This document shows, in pieces, positions 31,550 to 40,617 of a DNA stretch of 64,000 nt (within the stretch, counting starts at the first letter, position 1; every line of letters starts with the position of its first letter). Where the stretch lies: positions 280,993 to 344,992 of the forward strand of contig CACPMT010000001.1 of assembly GCA_902635045.1 (NCBI GenBank). The letters are read 5' to 3'. The notes under the pieces are model-generated. The model saw only the letters and a program-made list of their open reading frames with translations, was not told the origin of the DNA and did not search any database. Source of the DNA: an uncultured SAR86 cluster bacterium (GTDB lineage Bacteria; Pseudomonadota; Gammaproteobacteria; Magnimaribacterales; AG-339-G14). A program made the position numbers and the translations under genes.

Positions 31550-32761
31550 ATGGAAACCTCTACTTTGGGCAAATTGCCTGTGACTGTGCTGTCTGGTTTT
31601 TTGGGCGCCGGTAAAACGACTGTACTCAGTCATATTCTGAATAATAGAGAAAATAAAAAAGTTGCTGTGATAGTCAACGATATGAGTGAAATTAATATCG
31701 ATGCTGCAACTGTAAAAAGTGAAGTTTCACTCAATCGAAGCGAAGAAAAACTTATTGAAATGAGTAATGGTTGTATCTGTTGCACGCTCCGAGAAGATCT
31801 TTTGGAAGAGGTTAATAAGCTTGCCAAAGAGGGGCGTTTTGATCATTTGGTCATAGAGTCAACTGGCATATCAGAACCTTTACCAGTTGCCGAAACTTTT
31901 ACCTTTGCTGATGAGCAGGGTGCTTCGCTTTCTGATGTTGCAAAGTTAGATACCATGGTAACTGTTGTCGATGCGGTTAATTTTTTAAAGGATTATCAAG
32001 AAGCAAAATATTTAAAAGATAAAGGTGAATCTTTGGGTGAGGACGATGAACGCAGTGTCGCTGACTTGTTGGTAGATCAAGTAGAATTTGCTGATTTAAT
32101 TTTGATTAGTAAAACTGATCTAGTTAATACAGAAGATTTAGAGCGTTTGAAAGCAATTCTTAAAACACTCAATACTGATGCAAAAGTGCTTCCAATTGAG
32201 CATGGTAATGTTGACATAGACAAAGTACTCAATACCGGACTTTTTGATTTTGAACGCGCTCGCCAAGCACCTGGATGGCTGAAAGAAATGCGAGGTGAAC
32301 ATATTCCAGAAACCGAAGAATACGGCATTGGCAGTTTCTGTTATGAAGCACGAAGACCTTTTCATCCAGATAAATTTCATGAGTTTCTTCACAATACAAA
32401 ACAGTATGGAAAGTTGATCCGCTCTAAGGGATTTTTTTGGCTAGCCACTCGACCAGAATATGCTGGACAGTGGAGTCAAGCCGGAGGAATTGCTCGATAT
32501 GGATTTGCAGGTTTGTTCTGGAAAGCTGTTCCTGAAAAAGATTGGCCAGAAGATGAAGAATATTTAGCTTCAATCAAAAATCAATGGGTTGAACCTTTTG
32601 GCGATATGCGTCAGGAACTAGTCTTTATAGGACAGGGCTTAGATCAAGAAAAAATGACTCAAAAACTTGACGAATGTCTTTTGACTGAAGAAGAGGTTTT
32701 AAAGGGAAGAGAATATTGGGAAACTTTAAAAGATCCTTTTCCTGTCTGGGAACAAATTTAA
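31550..32761 (+). CDS. COG0523 (CobW/ZigA/YciC-type) metal-chaperone GTPase
   Basis: The 403-residue GTPase has a P-loop [15 protein letters not shown], the metal-binding GCICC in [13 protein letters not shown], an [11 protein letters not shown] segment and an SKTDL specificity motif (Ser replacing the usual Asn). The C-terminal domain includes [12 protein letters not shown]. Family members deliver zinc or other metals to client enzymes; the length and N-terminal pattern fit the ZigA/YciC subgroup linked to low zinc. A strong ribosome site AGGAG (31539-31543) precedes the ATG. A perfect TTGACA lies at 31502-31507 but no convincing -10 follows. No clear Zur palindrome was found. Confidence 0.88.
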   Translation: METSTLGKLPVTVLSGFLGAGKTTVLSHILNNRENKKVAVIVNDMSEINIDAATVKSEVSLNRSEEKLIEMSNGCICCTLREDLLEEVNKLAKEGRFDHLVIESTGISEPLPVAETFTFADEQGASLSDVAKLDTMVTVVDAVNFLKDYQEAKYLKDKGESLGEDDERSVADLLVDQVEFADLILISKTDLVNTEDLERLKAILKTLNTDAKVLPIEHGNVDIDKVLNTGLFDFERARQAPGWLKEMRGEHIPETEEYGIGSFCYEARRPFHPDKFHEFLHNTKQYGKLIRSKGFFWLATRPEYAGQWSQAGGIARYGFAGLFWKAVPEKDWPEDEEYLASIKNQWVEPFGDMRQELVFIGQGLDQEKMTQKLDECLLTEEEVLKGREYWETLKDPFPVWEQI

Positions 32762-32764
32762 ATT

Positions 32765-34216
32765 TTATTCTAAAGTTGTTGCGCCCATTAAATGAAGATC
32801 TACTTCTCTAGCTGCAGCTCGACCTTCATTGATAGCCCAAACGACCAAAGACTGACCTCTGCGACAATCACCTGCAGCAAAGATTTTCGGATGAGAAGTT
32901 TTATGAACATTGTGCTCTGCTTTGAAGTTAGATCTTTCATCAAGCTCTAGATTTAAGTGTTCGTTCAGATAATGCTCTGGACCTAAAAAGCCCATTGCCA
33001 AGAGAATTAAATCAGCTTTCCAAATCTTTTCAGTATCAGGTATTTCTTTGAAGTCTTTGTCGACCTTGACAGTTTTGATACCAGTTAATTTACCATTTTT
33101 ATCTCTAAGGAATTCTTTACCCGATACAGAGTATTCTCTTGGATCTTTACCGAAAACTTCTCTAGATTCTTCATGACCATAATCAACTTTGTAAATCCTT
33201 GGAAAAAGTGGCCAAGGATTATTATCCATTCTTTCCGAAGGTAATTCAGGAAGGATTTCGAAATTAGTCAAAGTCTTACAGCCGTGCCTCAAAGATGTTC
33301 CTAAACAGTCGTTTCCTGTATCACCGCCACCGATGACGATAACATCTTTTCCTTTGGCATCAATGTAATCATTTTCTTTAAGTTCGTGATCAAGCAAACT
33401 TTTAGTATTTTGACCCAAAAACTCCATCGCAAAATATACACCAGCTCCTTCTCTATTTTTAATAGGCAGATCTCTAGGTTTGGTTGCGCCAGTTGACAAT
33501 AACACTATGTCGTTATCATTCACTAAAGCTTCCATAGAAATTGAATTTTCTCCGGTTCCGCCGACGTCAGTATTAACGTGAAATTTTATTCCCTCTTCTT
33601 CCATTATTTCGGTACGCATATCAATAATTGATTTATCTAATTTCATATTCGGTATGCCATACATCATTAGGCCACCGATACGATCAGCTCTTTCATAAAC
33701 TTCAACGTTATGACCAACGCTATTTAGTTGCTGGGCTGCTGAAAGACCCGCTGGTCCCGAACCCACGATGGCTATTTTTTTATTTGTTCTTTTCTTTGGC
33801 GGATTGGCTTTTATCCAACCAGATTCGATGCCTTTATCAGCGATAGCAAATTCCAGATTCTTTATTGCAACTGGTGTTTCAGTTATACCAAGTACACATG
33901 CACCTTCACAGACGGCGGGACAAACTCTTCCAGTAACTTCTGGAAAGTTGTTGGTCTTCATTAAACGATGAAAAGCCTCTTCCCACTTTTCGTTGTAAAC
34001 TAAATCGTTCCACTCAGGTATTAAGTTGTAAACTGGGCAGCCTTCACCAGATTGACAGAAGGGTACACCGCAATTCATGCATCTTGAAGCTTGAGTTCCT
34101 AAAAGAGGTTCATCGTGGTCAGTATAGATTTCTTTGAAATCTAGAATTCTCTTTTTTGCAGGTCGATAAGGTTCTACCGCTCTATCAAATTCTTTAAATC
34201 CTGTTACTTTTCCCAT
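32765..34216 (-). CDS. gltD: Glutamate synthase small subunit
   Basis: GltD feeds NADPH electrons through FAD to the large subunit, which makes two glutamates from glutamine and 2-oxoglutarate. The N-terminal region has the cysteine clusters that hold the 4Fe-4S centres (CMNCGVPFCQ and CPVYNLIPEW; later CPAVCEGAC). The FAD site is VGSGPAGLSAA and the NADPH site is VIGGGDTGNDC. Length 483 is normal. It follows gltB by 3 bases on the minus strand. Its stop is 3 bases from the end of the convergent COG0523 gene. Confidence 0.96.
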   Translation of the reverse strand: MGKVTGFKEFDRAVEPYRPAKKRILDFKEIYTDHDEPLLGTQASRCMNCGVPFCQSGEGCPVYNLIPEWNDLVYNEKWEEAFHRLMKTNNFPEVTGRVCPAVCEGACVLGITETPVAIKNLEFAIADKGIESGWIKANPPKKRTNKKIAIVGSGPAGLSAAQQLNSVGHNVEVYERADRIGGLMMYGIPNMKLDKSIIDMRTEIMEEEGIKFHVNTDVGGTGENSISMEALVNDNDIVLLSTGATKPRDLPIKNREGAGVYFAMEFLGQNTKSLLDHELKENDYIDAKGKDVIVIGGGDTGNDCLGTSLRHGCKTLTNFEILPELPSERMDNNPWPLFPRIYKVDYGHEESREVFGKDPREYSVSGKEFLRDKNGKLTGIKTVKVDKDFKEIPDTEKIWKADLILLAMGFLGPEHYLNEHLNLELDERSNFKAEHNVHKTSHPKIFAAGDCRRGQSLVVWAINEGRAAAREVDLHLMGATTLE

Positions 34217-34219
34217 ATT

Positions 34220-37200
34220 TTAACTAGCTTTTAATTTTTTTTGATCCATTTCTTGAAGAACTCTTTTGTAATCGGTTGGCATTACTTTAGAAAAATGTTT
34301 GATTTCTTTTTTCCAATTCAAAAGAATTTTTTCAGCTACTGTAGATTTAGTATATTTGTAATGATTACTAATTAGTTCTTTCAATTCATTTATGTCTTCT
34401 TTTATAACCAAATCTTCTAATTCAAATGTGCTCGTATTGCATTTCTTAATGAAATTTCCTTTTGGATTATAAACATAAGCAATACCGCCGCTCATTCCAG
34501 CACCAAAGTTTCGACCAGTTTCTCCTAAGATCACTGCTCTACCTCCAGTCATGTATTCACAACCATGATCACCAATGCCCTCTACAACTACACGGGCACC
34601 GCTGTTTCTGACACAAAACCTTTCAGCAGCTATGCCTCTAAAATAAGCTTCACCATCGGTCGCTCCATATAAAGCAACATTGCCGAGCAATATATTTTCT
34701 TCAGGAACAAAATGACTATCTCTTGGCGGATAGATGATAATTTTTCCTCCAGACAAGCCTTTTCCAACAAAGTCATTAGCGTCGCCTTCAAGGTTAAGAG
34801 TCATGCCTTTGGTAATCCAGGCGCCAAAACTTTGACCTGCAGAACCTTCTAAATTAATTTTTACAGTATCATTTGGAAGACCTTTTGCGCCCCATAATTT
34901 AGAGATTTCGTTTGAAATAATGGTTCCGAAAACCCTATTTATGTTGCCGATTTTCATATTTATATTAATTCTCTGTCTATTAACGATGTTGCTTTTAATG
35001 GTCTTAAACAAAGCCATGTCTAAAGAATTTTCCAAATTATGATTTTGTTCTTTGGTATTGAAGACCTCGGTATCTTTGTAAACTATCTCTGCTGGCGTGA
35101 GAATTTTAGAAAGATCTAACCCGTCTCGTTTCCAATGATTTAAAGCTTTTTCCATCTCTAAAAGATCTACTCTACCAATCAGATCATTCACTTTTTTAAT
35201 TCCTAACTTAGCCATGATCATTCTCAATTCTTTCGCAACCATAAAGAGGTAGTTCACAACATTTTCTGGCTTGCCATGGAATTTTTTTCTCAGTTCTTCA
35301 TCTTGTGTCGCAATTCCCACAGGGCATGTATTCAAATGACACTTTCTCATCATAATGCAACCTAAAGTGACTAGAGGAGCAGTAGAAAAACCGAATTCTT
35401 CGGCACCCAAGATGGCAGCAATGGCAACATCTCTTCCAGTTTTCAATTGTCCGTCGGTTTGTAGGACAACCCTAGATCGGAGATTGTTCATGACCAAAGT
35501 TTGGTGAGTTTCAGCTATGCCAAGTTCCCAAGGGAGACCAGCATGCTTAATAGAAGTTAGAGGAGAGGCGCCTGTGCCCCCATCATGACCAGCAATAACT
35601 AGATGATCCGTTTTTGCTTTGACCACTCCCGATGCAATGGTTCCGACACCTATCTCAGATACCAATTTGACACTTATTCTAGATGCACGATTGGCGTTTT
35701 TTAAATCATGGATTAATTGAGCTATATCTTCAATGGAATAAATGTCGTGATGAGGAGGCGGGCTAATTAAGCCTACACCAGGAGTTGAGTGTCTTATTTT
35801 TGCAATGTAATCGTCGACTTTGGTTCCAGGCAATTCTCCACCTTCACCTGGTTTTGCGCCTTGAGCAATTTTAATTTGTAGTTCATCGGAGTTAGTTAAA
35901 TACCACATCGTCACACCAAATCTTCCAGATGCAACTTGTTTAATGGCAGATCTTTTTGATTCACCGTTTTCAAGTGGTTTAAATCTAATTGGGTCTTCAC
36001 CGCCTTCACCTGTATTAGATTTCCCACCTAATTTGTTCATAGCCAGAGCCAATGACTCATGAGCTTCAGTTGAAATTGAACCTAGAGACATGGCACCGGT
36101 AGCAAATCTTTTAACAATTTCTTTTTCGCTTTCAACTTCTTCTAAAGGGATAGGATCTTTTGCATACTTGAAACTCATCAAGCCTCTTAAGGTGCTATTC
36201 TTGGTTGTTTGTTCATTGGCATGATTTGAAAAATTCCAATAAGCAGATTCATCGTTATTTCTTGAAGCCAGCTGCAGTGCAGAAATTGATTTAGGATCCC
36301 ACATATGTGAATCACCGCCATTGCGCCAATGATAATCTCCAGGATTAGGGAGAGTTGTGACTGAATCAGGTTTAATTTTTGGAAAACCAATAGAGTGTCT
36401 TCTTTCAACTTCCTCTGAAAGTACGTCAAAATTAACTCCTTGAACTCTGCTTGGTGTACCAGGGAAAGATTTCTCAATAATTTCATCGGCAAGTCCAACA
36501 GCTTCAAATATTTGACCGCCTTTGTAGGATTGAAGCGTTGAAATACCCATTTTTGCCATAACTTTTAGCATCCCTTTTGCGACACCTTTTTTGTAAGCCT
36601 TAACCAAATCTTTTGAATTTCTTAACGCCTTATCTTTTAGTGCGCCATCTTTTAATGACTTACTTAGAACGTCAAAAGCCAAATAAGGGTTAATTGCATC
36701 AGCACCGTAGCCAATTAATAAACAATGGTGGTGAACTTCTCTAGCTTCTCCTGATTCTAAAATAATACCTATTTGAGTTCTTTTTTCTTTAGTTACCAAA
36801 TGATGGTGAACTGTTGAACAAGCTATAAGAGAACTGAGAGCAATTCTATTTGCATTTATTTCCCTATCGGATAAAACAATAAAGGAAAAACCATTCTTGA
36901 TTGCTTCTTCAGATTCTTTACAAATTCTGTTGAGGGCTTTTATTAGTCCTTTGCTCCCGTTTTCTTTTTCATAAGTTATGTCTATAGTTTTCGTTCGCCA
37001 ACCTTGGGTTTGAAGATTTTTAATCTTCAAAAATTCTTCATTTGACAAGATAGGATGCTGCAATCTCAGACGGTGAGCATTTTCTTTTTCAGTTGATAAA
37101 AGATTGCCTTCAGGACCGATTAGGCATTCTAATGACATAATGACTTCTTCTCTGATTGAATCGATCGGAGGGTTTGTTATTTGAGCAAACAACTGTTTAA

Positions 37201-38767
37201 AGTAGTCATAAATCATCCTTGGTTTATCTGACAGACAAGCTAGAGCAGCATCATTTCCCATGGAGCCTAAAGGGTCTCTAAGTTCTGTTACTAATGGAAG
37301 TAACATAAATTCAAGAGTTTCCGTGGTGTAACCAAAGGCTTTCATTTTGGAAATTAAATCTTTAGTTAATGGTGGATTTTTATTAGTTTTTAGATCTTTC
37401 AAATCTACTATTTGACTTTTATTCCATTCTTTATAAGGGTGCTGACTAGCCACTTGATTTTTAATTTCTTCATCTGGAATTAATCTACCTTTTTCAAAGT
37501 CAATCAAAAACATTTTTCCTGGCTGAAGTCTTCCTTTCTTTAAAACTGACTTGGAATCGACAGGCAAAACACCAACCTCCGAAGCCATGATAACTTTGTC
37601 ATCGTTGGTAACGTAGAATCTGCTAGGTCTTAAGCCATTTCGATCTAAAACAGCCCCAACTTGAGTACCATCGGTGAAAACTATTGAAGCTGGACCATCC
37701 CAAGGTTCCATCAATGAAGAAGAGTATTCATAAAATTCTCTTTTTTTCTTCGACATTTCTTTATCGTTTTGCCAGGCTTCTGGAATCATCATCATCGCTG
37801 CTTCAGGAAGTTTTCTTCCTGACATTATTAGAAGTTCCAGGACATTATCGAAACTCCCCGAATCTGAACAATCAGCTTCTGCAATCGGGAAAAGTTTCTT
37901 AATTTTGTTTCCAAAAAGTTTGCTCGCTGCCTTGCCTTGACGGGCACGCATCAGATTTACATTTCCTTTGAGTGTATTTATCTCTCCGTTGTGACACATG
38001 TATCTGCAAGGCTGAGCTCTATCCCAAGATGGGAAAGTATTGGTACTGAATCTTGAATGAACCATAGCAAGATGAGTTTCAAAATTAGAGTTTTCTAAAT
38101 CTGGGAAAAAAGGGAACAATTGACCGGGTGTAAGCATTCCTTTGTAAACAATGAGTCGAGACGACAAACTACAAGCATAAAGCATTAGTCCTTGAGACAG
38201 GTTTTCGTTATACCTTAGACGGTCACTAAATATTTTTCTGATTAAATATAGTTTTCTTTCAAAGGCATCTTGATCTAAGTTTTTTGAACTACCAATAAAA
38301 ATCTGTTCCATAAAGGGTTGGCACTCCTTAGCTGCTGGACCCACATTGGCCTTTTTAGAGTCTGTTGGCACTTTTCGCCAGCCCAAAAATTGTTGTCCTT
38401 CTTTAGAGACTACTTCTTCAATAACTTTTTTACATTTTTCTCTTTCATTAGCCTTTTGCGGAAGGAAAATATTTCCGACAGCATATTTCCCCGAATTTGG
38501 TAAAGATATTTTTAATTTCTTAGATTCTTCTTGAAAAAAAGAATCTGGTAAAGCCATCAAGATACCTGCTCCATCCCCAGTATTTTCCTCAAAACCACAC
38601 CCGCCTCTATGATCCATTCGGGAGTTAATCAAATAAGCGTTTTCCATAATCTCTCTAGAGGGAACGCCTTTGATATTAGCAACTAAACCAACTCCGCAAG
38701 AATCCTTTTCGAATTCCGGATCATAAAGACCAGATTTAACTGGGCGTTGTTTTAAAAATCTACTCAT
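34220..38767 (-). CDS. gltB: Glutamate synthase large subunit
   Basis: At about 1,515 residues this is a full-length GltB. The N-terminal glutaminase begins at the catalytic Cys in DSCGVGLVANIKG, about 24 residues in, after a short propeptide. The synthase FMN domain includes GHDGGTGASPLTSIKHAG, and the 3Fe-4S cysteines lie in CIMMRKCHLNTCPVGIAT. The C-terminal beta-helix (GXXGG repeats such as GRAVILGETGRNFGAGMSGG) is present. The start is taken at ATG 38767; a GTG at 38776 in frame is possible. The long upstream region carries a promoter, a tandem repeat and a palindrome. Confidence 0.97.
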   Translation of the reverse strand: MSRFLKQRPVKSGLYDPEFEKDSCGVGLVANIKGVPSREIMENAYLINSRMDHRGGCGFEENTGDGAGILMALPDSFFQEESKKLKISLPNSGKYAVGNIFLPQKANEREKCKKVIEEVVSKEGQQFLGWRKVPTDSKKANVGPAAKECQPFMEQIFIGSSKNLDQDAFERKLYLIRKIFSDRLRYNENLSQGLMLYACSLSSRLIVYKGMLTPGQLFPFFPDLENSNFETHLAMVHSRFSTNTFPSWDRAQPCRYMCHNGEINTLKGNVNLMRARQGKAASKLFGNKIKKLFPIAEADCSDSGSFDNVLELLIMSGRKLPEAAMMMIPEAWQNDKEMSKKKREFYEYSSSLMEPWDGPASIVFTDGTQVGAVLDRNGLRPSRFYVTNDDKVIMASEVGVLPVDSKSVLKKGRLQPGKMFLIDFEKGRLIPDEEIKNQVASQHPYKEWNKSQIVDLKDLKTNKNPPLTKDLISKMKAFGYTTETLEFMLLPLVTELRDPLGSMGNDAALACLSDKPRMIYDYFKQLFAQITNPPIDSIREEVIMSLECLIGPEGNLLSTEKENAHRLRLQHPILSNEEFLKIKNLQTQGWRTKTIDITYEKENGSKGLIKALNRICKESEEAIKNGFSFIVLSDREINANRIALSSLIACSTVHHHLVTKEKRTQIGIILESGEAREVHHHCLLIGYGADAINPYLAFDVLSKSLKDGALKDKALRNSKDLVKAYKKGVAKGMLKVMAKMGISTLQSYKGGQIFEAVGLADEIIEKSFPGTPSRVQGVNFDVLSEEVERRHSIGFPKIKPDSVTTLPNPGDYHWRNGGDSHMWDPKSISALQLASRNNDESAYWNFSNHANEQTTKNSTLRGLMSFKYAKDPIPLEEVESEKEIVKRFATGAMSLGSISTEAHESLALAMNKLGGKSNTGEGGEDPIRFKPLENGESKRSAIKQVASGRFGVTMWYLTNSDELQIKIAQGAKPGEGGELPGTKVDDYIAKIRHSTPGVGLISPPPHHDIYSIEDIAQLIHDLKNANRASRISVKLVSEIGVGTIASGVVKAKTDHLVIAGHDGGTGASPLTSIKHAGLPWELGIAETHQTLVMNNLRSRVVLQTDGQLKTGRDVAIAAILGAEEFGFSTAPLVTLGCIMMRKCHLNTCPVGIATQDEELRKKFHGKPENVVNYLFMVAKELRMIMAKLGIKKVNDLIGRVDLLEMEKALNHWKRDGLDLSKILTPAEIVYKDTEVFNTKEQNHNLENSLDMALFKTIKSNIVNRQRININMKIGNINRVFGTIISNEISKLWGAKGLPNDTVKINLEGSAGQSFGAWITKGMTLNLEGDANDFVGKGLSGGKIIIYPPRDSHFVPEENILLGNVALYGATDGEAYFRGIAAERFCVRNSGARVVVEGIGDHGCEYMTGGRAVILGETGRNFGAGMSGGIAYVYNPKGNFIKKCNTSTFELEDLVIKEDINELKELISNHYKYTKSTVAEKILLNWKKEIKHFSKVMPTDYKRVLQEMDQKKLKAS

Positions 38768-38833
38768 ATTTGGCACACATTACAGACTAACTGTAGAGAT
38801 GTTGTAAAATGCCCTTTTTACGCCTGGCAAGCG

Positions 38834-38883
38834 TCACTTTTAATGCATGTGATATGCATCACTTTTAAAGCATGTGATATGCA
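38834..38883. repeat. Two-copy 25-bp tandem repeat upstream of gltB
   Basis: Two abutting 25-base units (38834-38858 and 38859-38883) differ at one position only (T at 38844, A at 38869). Each contains GCATGTGATATGC, a dyad with GCAT arms around GTGAT. Read on the gltB strand as RNA, each unit can also fold as a GCAUAUCAC / GUGAUGC-type hairpin. The block lies about 67-117 bases before the gltB ATG, and just downstream of the predicted transcription start near 38888. It could be a double operator or a tandem leader RNA element. Confidence 0.85.
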
Positions 38884-38894
38884 TTAACAGATAA

Positions 38895-38923
38895 ATATTA
38901 TCTTTTAACTAGAAAAGTGTCGA
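38895..38923 (-). promoter_or_regulatory. Probable gltBD promoter
   Basis: On the minus strand TCGACA (38923-38918; 5 of 6 matches to TTGACA) and TAATAT (38900-38895; 4 of 6) are 17 bases apart. The same -10 hexamer and spacing are seen upstream of the P-II gene in this window. Transcription would start near 38888, giving a leader of about 120 bases that contains the tandem repeat. Confidence 0.45.
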
Positions 38924-38941
38924 ATCCGTTAGCTGTTAAAA

Positions 38942-38958
38942 TGCACTAATTGAGTGCA
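38942..38958. promoter_or_regulatory. TGCACT-N5-AGTGCA palindrome upstream of the gltBD promoter
   Basis: TGCACT and AGTGCA form perfect 6-base arms around five bases. The 17-base geometry TGCAC-N7-GTGCA equals the known NtrC-binding consensus layout. It is centred near -62 from the predicted gltB start. NtrC control would tie gltBD to nitrogen status, but no ntrBC gene is in the window and other dimeric regulators could bind such a site. Confidence 0.45.
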
Positions 38959-38990
38959 AATTATGCTAAAAATTCAAAATTTTTAAATTT

Positions 38991-40070
38991 TTATAAATTT
39001 ATGCTTTTAAGGACTAAGTCTTCAGGCGGATCTTCAGTAATTTCAGCACTTCCAAGGCCTCTAAGGGTTATGAATCTTAATTTCTTATCCAATATCTTTT
39101 TATCTCTACTCATCGCTTCAATAAAATCATTCACATCAAAATTTTCAGGAAGTTTATGGGGCAAACCTGCTGATTTGACTAAATTTTTTACTCTTTCAAA
39201 CTCCTCAGAAGATATTTTTTTTAATAAAAACGATAAATGGGATGCACAAATCATTCCCAACCCCACAGCTTGACCATGTGAAAAACCTTCAAGTGACTGA
39301 ATCGCTTCAAATGCATGGCCGTATGTATGTCCAAAATTTAGCAAAGCTCTATCGCCTTTTTCCTTTTCATCATTTGAAACAACGAATGCTTTGATTAAAG
39401 AGCTTTCATAAACAATTTGTATAAGATCTTCGTCTGATAATTCATTGTTGTTGGAAAAAATATTTTCCAATTTAGTAAATAAATTTTTATCCGCAATCAA
39501 AGAATGTTTGATAATTTCAGCAATACCGTCAGTAAAATTAGACTTTGAAAGTGATTTCAAACAATCTATGTCCATTAAAACAAGTTTTGGCTGATAGAAA
39601 GCTCCAATATTATTTTTTGAACCAGCAAAATTTATTCCGGTTTTACCTCCGATCGCTGCATCGACTTGCGACAGAAGAGTTGTGGGAATTTGAATCAAGT
39701 CAACTCCTCGTAAATAAGAGGCAGCAACAAAACCAACCATATCTGTTGTAATTCCTCCCCCAAGACCAATAAGAAGACAATCTCTATTAAATTTATTTGT
39801 ATTCAAAACTTCAAATATTGGTAATAAACCTTCAAAGCTTTTAGTTTTTTCATTAGTTTCAATTTCTAAAATTTTAATTTCCATGGGCTGCGAGTTTGAA
39901 AGAGCGTTACGCAAGGTTTCTAAAATTTCATTTGGCACCATTGAATCTTTTACTATTAAAATCTGACGATTTTGTACCAACCACTTAAAATTGTAATTAC
40001 CAAGTAATTTACTTCCTATTAGGACTTCATAGTCGCCGGAAGGAGTTCTGACGTTAATCGATTTAGACAT
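38991..40070 (-). CDS. aroB: 3-dehydroquinate synthase
   Basis: AroB converts DAHP to 3-dehydroquinate, step two of the shikimate pathway, using NAD and a divalent metal. The NAD-binding GLGGGITTDMVGFVAASYLRG, the DAAIGGKTGIN segment, and the metal ligands around NFGHTYGHAFE are visible. Length 359 is normal. It overlaps aroK by 8 bases. Between aroB and gltB, where many gammaproteobacteria carry a damX-like SPOR gene, only a 223-base regulatory region remains. Confidence 0.95.
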   Translation of the reverse strand: MSKSINVRTPSGDYEVLIGSKLLGNYNFKWLVQNRQILIVKDSMVPNEILETLRNALSNSQPMEIKILEIETNEKTKSFEGLLPIFEVLNTNKFNRDCLLIGLGGGITTDMVGFVAASYLRGVDLIQIPTTLLSQVDAAIGGKTGINFAGSKNNIGAFYQPKLVLMDIDCLKSLSKSNFTDGIAEIIKHSLIADKNLFTKLENIFSNNNELSDEDLIQIVYESSLIKAFVVSNDEKEKGDRALLNFGHTYGHAFEAIQSLEGFSHGQAVGLGMICASHLSFLLKKISSEEFERVKNLVKSAGLPHKLPENFDVNDFIEAMSRDKKILDKKLRFITLRGLGSAEITEDPPEDLVLKSINL

Positions 40071-40566
40071 TTAAAAAGTTAATTATTTTTTTAACAATAT
40101 CCTCATTAGACAATAAATCAGGACTAAGTTCCAAATTTGAAACTGATTTATATAGTTCTAGCCTGCGCTCATACAAGGACTCTAAAACTTGTCTTGGGTT
40201 ATCGTTATTAAGAAGAGGTCTTTTAGTTTTATCTTTAGTAGCTTGGAATTGACTTTCAACAGAAGCATTGAGAAAAACTACATATTTTTCTTTCTTTAAT
40301 AAATCTCTATTTACAGAAGCTTCTATTATTCCTCCACCGGTAGAGACAACAGCTTCATCAATTTGATTTATTTCAGTTAAAAAACTGATTTCTTTTTTTC
40401 GAAAACTTTCCTCTCCTTCCATAGCAAAAATATCTACAATAGTTTTTTTAAACTTTGCCTCAATTTCTCGGTCTATATCAATGAGATTAAAATTTAATTT
40501 AGATGAGAGGAGTTTGCCAATTTTGGATTTACCTGAGCCCATGGGACCAACTAAGAAAATTTTCAT
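40063..40566 (-). CDS. aroK: Shikimate kinase
   Basis: AroK phosphorylates shikimate. The P-loop GPMGSGKSKIGK (residues 7-18), substrate Asp in IDIDREIE, the VSTGGGII loop, and KRPLL of the lid are visible. Length 167 is normal. It overlaps aroB by 8 bases. In many gammaproteobacteria pilMNOPQ lies between ponA/mrcA and aroK. Here aroK faces mrcA directly over a 51-base gap, so the type IV pilus block is absent from this place. Confidence 0.95.
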   Translation of the reverse strand: MKIFLVGPMGSGKSKIGKLLSSKLNFNLIDIDREIEAKFKKTIVDIFAMEGEESFRKKEISFLTEINQIDEAVVSTGGGIIEASVNRDLLKKEKYVVFLNASVESQFQATKDKTKRPLLNNDNPRQVLESLYERRLELYKSVSNLELSPDLLSNEDIVKKIINFLNV

Positions 40567-40617
40567 GAAAATATTTCTTCCTTTAGAATTAAATAGTTAT
40601 TTTACTTTAAAGAGAAC

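Noticed and set aside
38811-38825. Possible sigma-54 promoter (GG-N10-GC) before gltB
   Set aside because: The invariant GG and GC have correct spacing but the flanking bases match poorly. A sigma-70-type TCGACA-N17-TAATAT upstream is better, so it was not listed as a feature.
38834-38883. CRISPR array
   Set aside because: There are only two abutting units with no spacer and no cas gene nearby.
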